The notes under the pieces were generated by a model, which was not told the DNA's origin, did no database searches, and was given only the letters and a program-made list of their open reading frames with translations. 64,000 bases of DNA, from assembly GCA_002189035.1 (NCBI GenBank), contig CM007990.1, positions 4,588,001 through 4,652,000 of the forward strand, given 5' to 3'. Shown one piece after another: positions 61,004-64,000 of the stretch. Positions within the stretch are counted from its first letter, which is position 1, and each line of letters starts with the position of its first letter. The position numbers and the translations under genes are program-made. The stretch comes from Utricularia gibba (lineage: Eukaryota > Streptophyta > Magnoliopsida > Lamiales > Lentibulariaceae).

Positions 61004-63431
61004 ATGACAGAGGGGGATCCTCAGCGCAGTACAAACGGGGATGGGGATGATGAAGAAAGGATGATGATAGAGAAAGCTTTCGAGAAGGAAAATGTTCCCT
61101 CTTGGAGAAACCAAATCACAATCAGGGCGATCGTTGCAAGCCTTATACTCAGCCTTGTTTTCAATATTATTGTCTGTAAACTCAATCTCGCTACTGGTGT
61201 CATCCCATCCTTGAATGTGGCTGCTGGTCTTTTGGGTTTCGCGATGGTGAGAGCCTGGACGTTTGTGCTGTCTAAATGTGGGATTTTGAAGCAACCCTTT
61301 ACGAGACAAGAGAATACTGTGATTCAAACATGCGTCGTTGCTTCCTCTGGAATAGCTTTTAGCAGTATGTTTCTGTGATCCTTTTTTGTTCCTCTGTGGA
61401 TTCCATTCGGGTTTGTTAATGAATCGTCGATTCCTTTTTCTAGGTGGGACGGCTAGTTATGTTCTGGGGATGAGTCCGTTCATAGCTGCACAAGCGGATT
61501 CTGGAAATGTTCCGATCAACGTGAAGCCACTATCTCTTGGCTGGATGATTGGATTTCTTTTCACTGTGGGATTTGTTGGGCTGTTTTCAATAGTGCCTTT
61601 GAGGAAGGTAGAGAGATCGCTATCCTTACCATGTTCTGTGGTTCCATCTGTGATGCGTCTTTGATTTGTGTACAGGTGATGATTTTGAAGTACAAATTAA
61701 CATATCCGAGTGGGACTGCTACTGCGTTTCTTATTAACAGTTTCCACACACCCAAAGGAGCAAAGCTTGCTAAGTATGGCTGTTCTGTAGCTTTCATTGT
61801 TTTGTTGTTTTGCTAACATGAACCGGATCCAGGAAGCAAGTCTGGGTCCTATTCAAGTCCTTCATGGGAAGCTTTTGCTGGGCATTCTTCCAATGGTTCT
61901 TTAACGCTGCTGATGGCTGTGGTTTCAGCAGCTTCCCCACCTTTGGTCTCCAAGCATTCAACCGAAGGTACATATCGTATATTTTTTTCGTAAAAACTTC
62001 ATATCGACCATACAAAGACGAATCTCAGGAGTTAAAGTGAGAATACACCCTATGAGTGTTCATGAAATGCAGGTTCTATTTTGACTTCTCTGGCACTTAT
62101 GTTGGTGTTGGGATGATTTGTCCTTATATGGTTAATGTCTCTTTGCTTATTGGCGCTGTACTCTCATGGGGCGTCTTATGGCCGATTATCGAGTCTAAGA
62201 GAGGCATCTGGTACAGTGCTGAACTACCTGAAAGCAGCCTCCATGGAGTCCAAGGATACAGGGTAATAAAATACATGGTTCATGCTGACTGATCCTTTTT
62301 ACATATAACCTGAACATTTGCAACTGTCAACAGATTTTCCTTGCTATTGCATTGATGCTTGGAGATGGTATCTTTCACGTGGTTCATATGGTAATCATGT
62401 CAGTAATCAGCTTCATCAAAAAGAATTCAGAGAAGGAGCTGCTAAATGAGAGCACTGAGGGGGAGATTACAGACTATGATGAGAACAAGAGACTTGAATT
62501 CTTCTTGAAAGATCAGATCCCAAATAGTGTTGCCATAGCTGGTTACGTTTGTTTGGCAGCAATATCCATTGGAGTTGTTCCCCTTATCTTCCCACAGATC
62601 AAGTGGTACAACATCCTCGTCGCCTACCTCATTGCCCCCATTCTTGCCTTCTGCAATGCCTACGGCTGCGGCCTCACAGACTGGTCCTTAGCTTCCAACT
62701 ACGGCAAAATCGCCATCCTGGTTTTCAGCTCTTGGGTCGGCATGGAACACGGCGGAGTCATCGCCGGCCTCGTTGCCTGCGGCGTGATGATGAACATCGT
62801 TTCAACAGCTTCTGATCTAATGCAGGACTTCAAAACAGGCTACCTCACACTCTCCTCACCTCGCTCCATGTTCTTCAGCCAGCTCCTCGGCACTGCAATG
62901 GGCTGCATCCTGTCACCCCTCGTCTTCTGGTTCTTCTACAAGGCGTACAGAATCGGAGACCCCCAAGGCCCCTACCCAGCCCCATACGCAATGATGTACC
63001 GCGGCATTGCACTCCTTGGCGTTGAAGGCTTCTCTTCACTCCCCAAAAACTGTTTAACACTGGTGGTCTCCTTCTTTCTGCTTGCCATTCTGATCAACCT
63101 GGCGATCCTCCTGTTGAAGAAGTATGAATCCCAGTACAGGATCTACAGGTTCATCCCAATCCCAATGTGCATGGCGATTCCATTCTACCTGGGAGGGTAC
63201 TTTGCAATCGACATGTGTGTTGGGAGCCTCGTACTGTTCGTCTGGGAAAGGAGCAACAGGAAACAAGCGAAAGAGCTGGGGCCGGCTGTCGCTTCTGGGC
63301 TCATCTGTGGAGACTCTCTGTGGGGAATCCCTGCTGCTGTATTAGCTCTGTGTGGCGTCAATGCTCCGATCTGCATGAAGTTTCTCTCGGCCTCACAGAA
63401 CGTGAAAGTCGATGGCTTTCTTGGAGGCTGA
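61004..63431 (+). CDS. Yellow-stripe-like metal-nicotianamine transporter
   Basis: Six exons (61004-61364, 61444-61607, 61676-61773, 61833-61967, 62073-62262, 62334-63431) give 681 residues. After an acidic N-terminus, [12 protein letters not shown] leads into the first of about 14 hydrophobic segments. Conserved OPT/YSL marks include [52 protein letters not shown], and [20 protein letters not shown] near the end. YSL proteins carry metal-nicotianamine complexes (Fe, Cu, Zn and others) across plasma or internal membranes, in long-distance transport and seed loading. The start is the first in-frame ATG. The wording leans to the YSL5/7/8 branch, but clade assignment is weak. Confidence 0.92.
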
Positions 63432-64000
63432 ATCAATAGCTTCGGCACTTCACTCTCCCTTCTCCTCTGCTAACAAGCTGTATATATTCCACATATATTT
63501 ATCAATTTTTTTATATTATTTATTAATTTAGTATTTTATAGTTTTGTTTTTTGGATTAATTTTTTTTTATCTTTATTAGAGAAGGAATATTATCCTTTTT
63601 TAATTATTTTGTTAAATATTAATTATTATGGACAAATATGAGTTTTTGGTGAAATTAGATTCTGATATTTAATGTTTTAATATTATTTTTACATAATGAT
63701 AAAATTAATTCTCTGTGTTTCAACATAATGTCAGAATACATATAAAATATAAAATTTTGAATAATGATGCCTAATATGTCAAAATTTGTGGATTAATTAT
63801 GTATGATATACGAAACTTTGGAGACCAATTTTATCAACGGAAAAAATTACATCATTTTTATTAAAATTTTTGAATTTATATATCAACGAATATATATGTG
63901 TATTTATTTATTGCGGTGGGGGGTCACAAACTTGGATGCAAATTGCAATTTTATATAACTATAGGACATTTCTGCCGATTTTGTAAACTTGGGGACTGCT
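63432..64000. other. YSL 3' region and AT-rich spacer
   Basis: The YSL 3' UTR is followed by AT-rich DNA that includes copy B of the dispersed repeat. No gene seen before the window ends. Confidence 0.55.
63735..63875 (+). repeat. Dispersed AT-rich repeat, copy B
   Basis: Same-orientation partner of 260-425. It carries ATATAAAATATAAAATTTT, then TTTGTGGATTAATTATGTA, CTTTGGAG, TATCAACG and TATTAAAATTTT in the same order and similar spacing. Confidence 0.5.

Overview
This is nuclear genomic DNA from a flowering plant, most likely a eudicot. All genes are typical plant single-copy or small-family genes: phytochrome B, an SBP-box factor, a class VIII myosin, a yellow-stripe-like transporter, plastid RPS1 and plant UBX and UBC families. 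Introns are short, T-rich and nearly all GT-AG. Spacers are very AT-rich, and several promoters carry the plant telo-box and TGGGCY (site II) motifs. I cannot fix the species; protein wording is compatible with an asterid, but that is an impression. I saw no organelle, viral, bacterial or intact transposon genes.

Layout from left to right (+ or - strand): HIG1-domain mitochondrial protein (+), GGCT/AIG2-fold protein (+), ribosomal protein L29 (+), a broken unidentified gene (-), UBC32-type ER ubiquitin-conjugating enzyme (+), phytochrome B (+), galactokinase (+), subgroup-20 R2R3-MYB (-). A gene-poor stretch follows (about 18.6-24.2 kb) with one decayed coding relic. Then come plastid ribosomal protein S1 (-), mitochondrial dihydrolipoamide dehydrogenase (-), SPL1/SPL12-type SBP factor (-), PUX7-type UBA-UBX protein (+), a prolyl-oligopeptidase-family peptidase with a damaged exon (+), RNA polymerase subunit RPB9 (+), class VIII myosin (-), EAPP-like protein (-), LysM protein (+), nucleolin (+) and a YSL metal-nicotianamine transporter (+).

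The genes do not form a pathway or operon-like system; this is an ordinary euchromatic neighbourhood. Growth and translation genes (RPL29, nucleolin, RPB9, plastid RPS1) share telo-box and/or site II promoter elements. Exon models were built by following reading phase across GT-AG junctions. They close without conflict for 14 genes.

The most notable result is that five loci (the unidentified gene, phytochrome B, RPS1, LPD and the peptidase) do not stay in frame. In each, one missing base, usually next to a short homopolymer, restores a recognisable family sequence; RPS1 needs two. This pattern points first to assembly indels and only second to real pseudogenes. The peptidase is different: it also lacks part of an exon. 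Other observations are two GC-AG introns, a 14-nt microexon in the myosin, an upstream ORF overlapping the myosin start, a 127-bp tandem duplication, a minisatellite that encodes the nucleolin RGG tail, and a dispersed repeat present at both ends of the window. I found no convincing new biological system.
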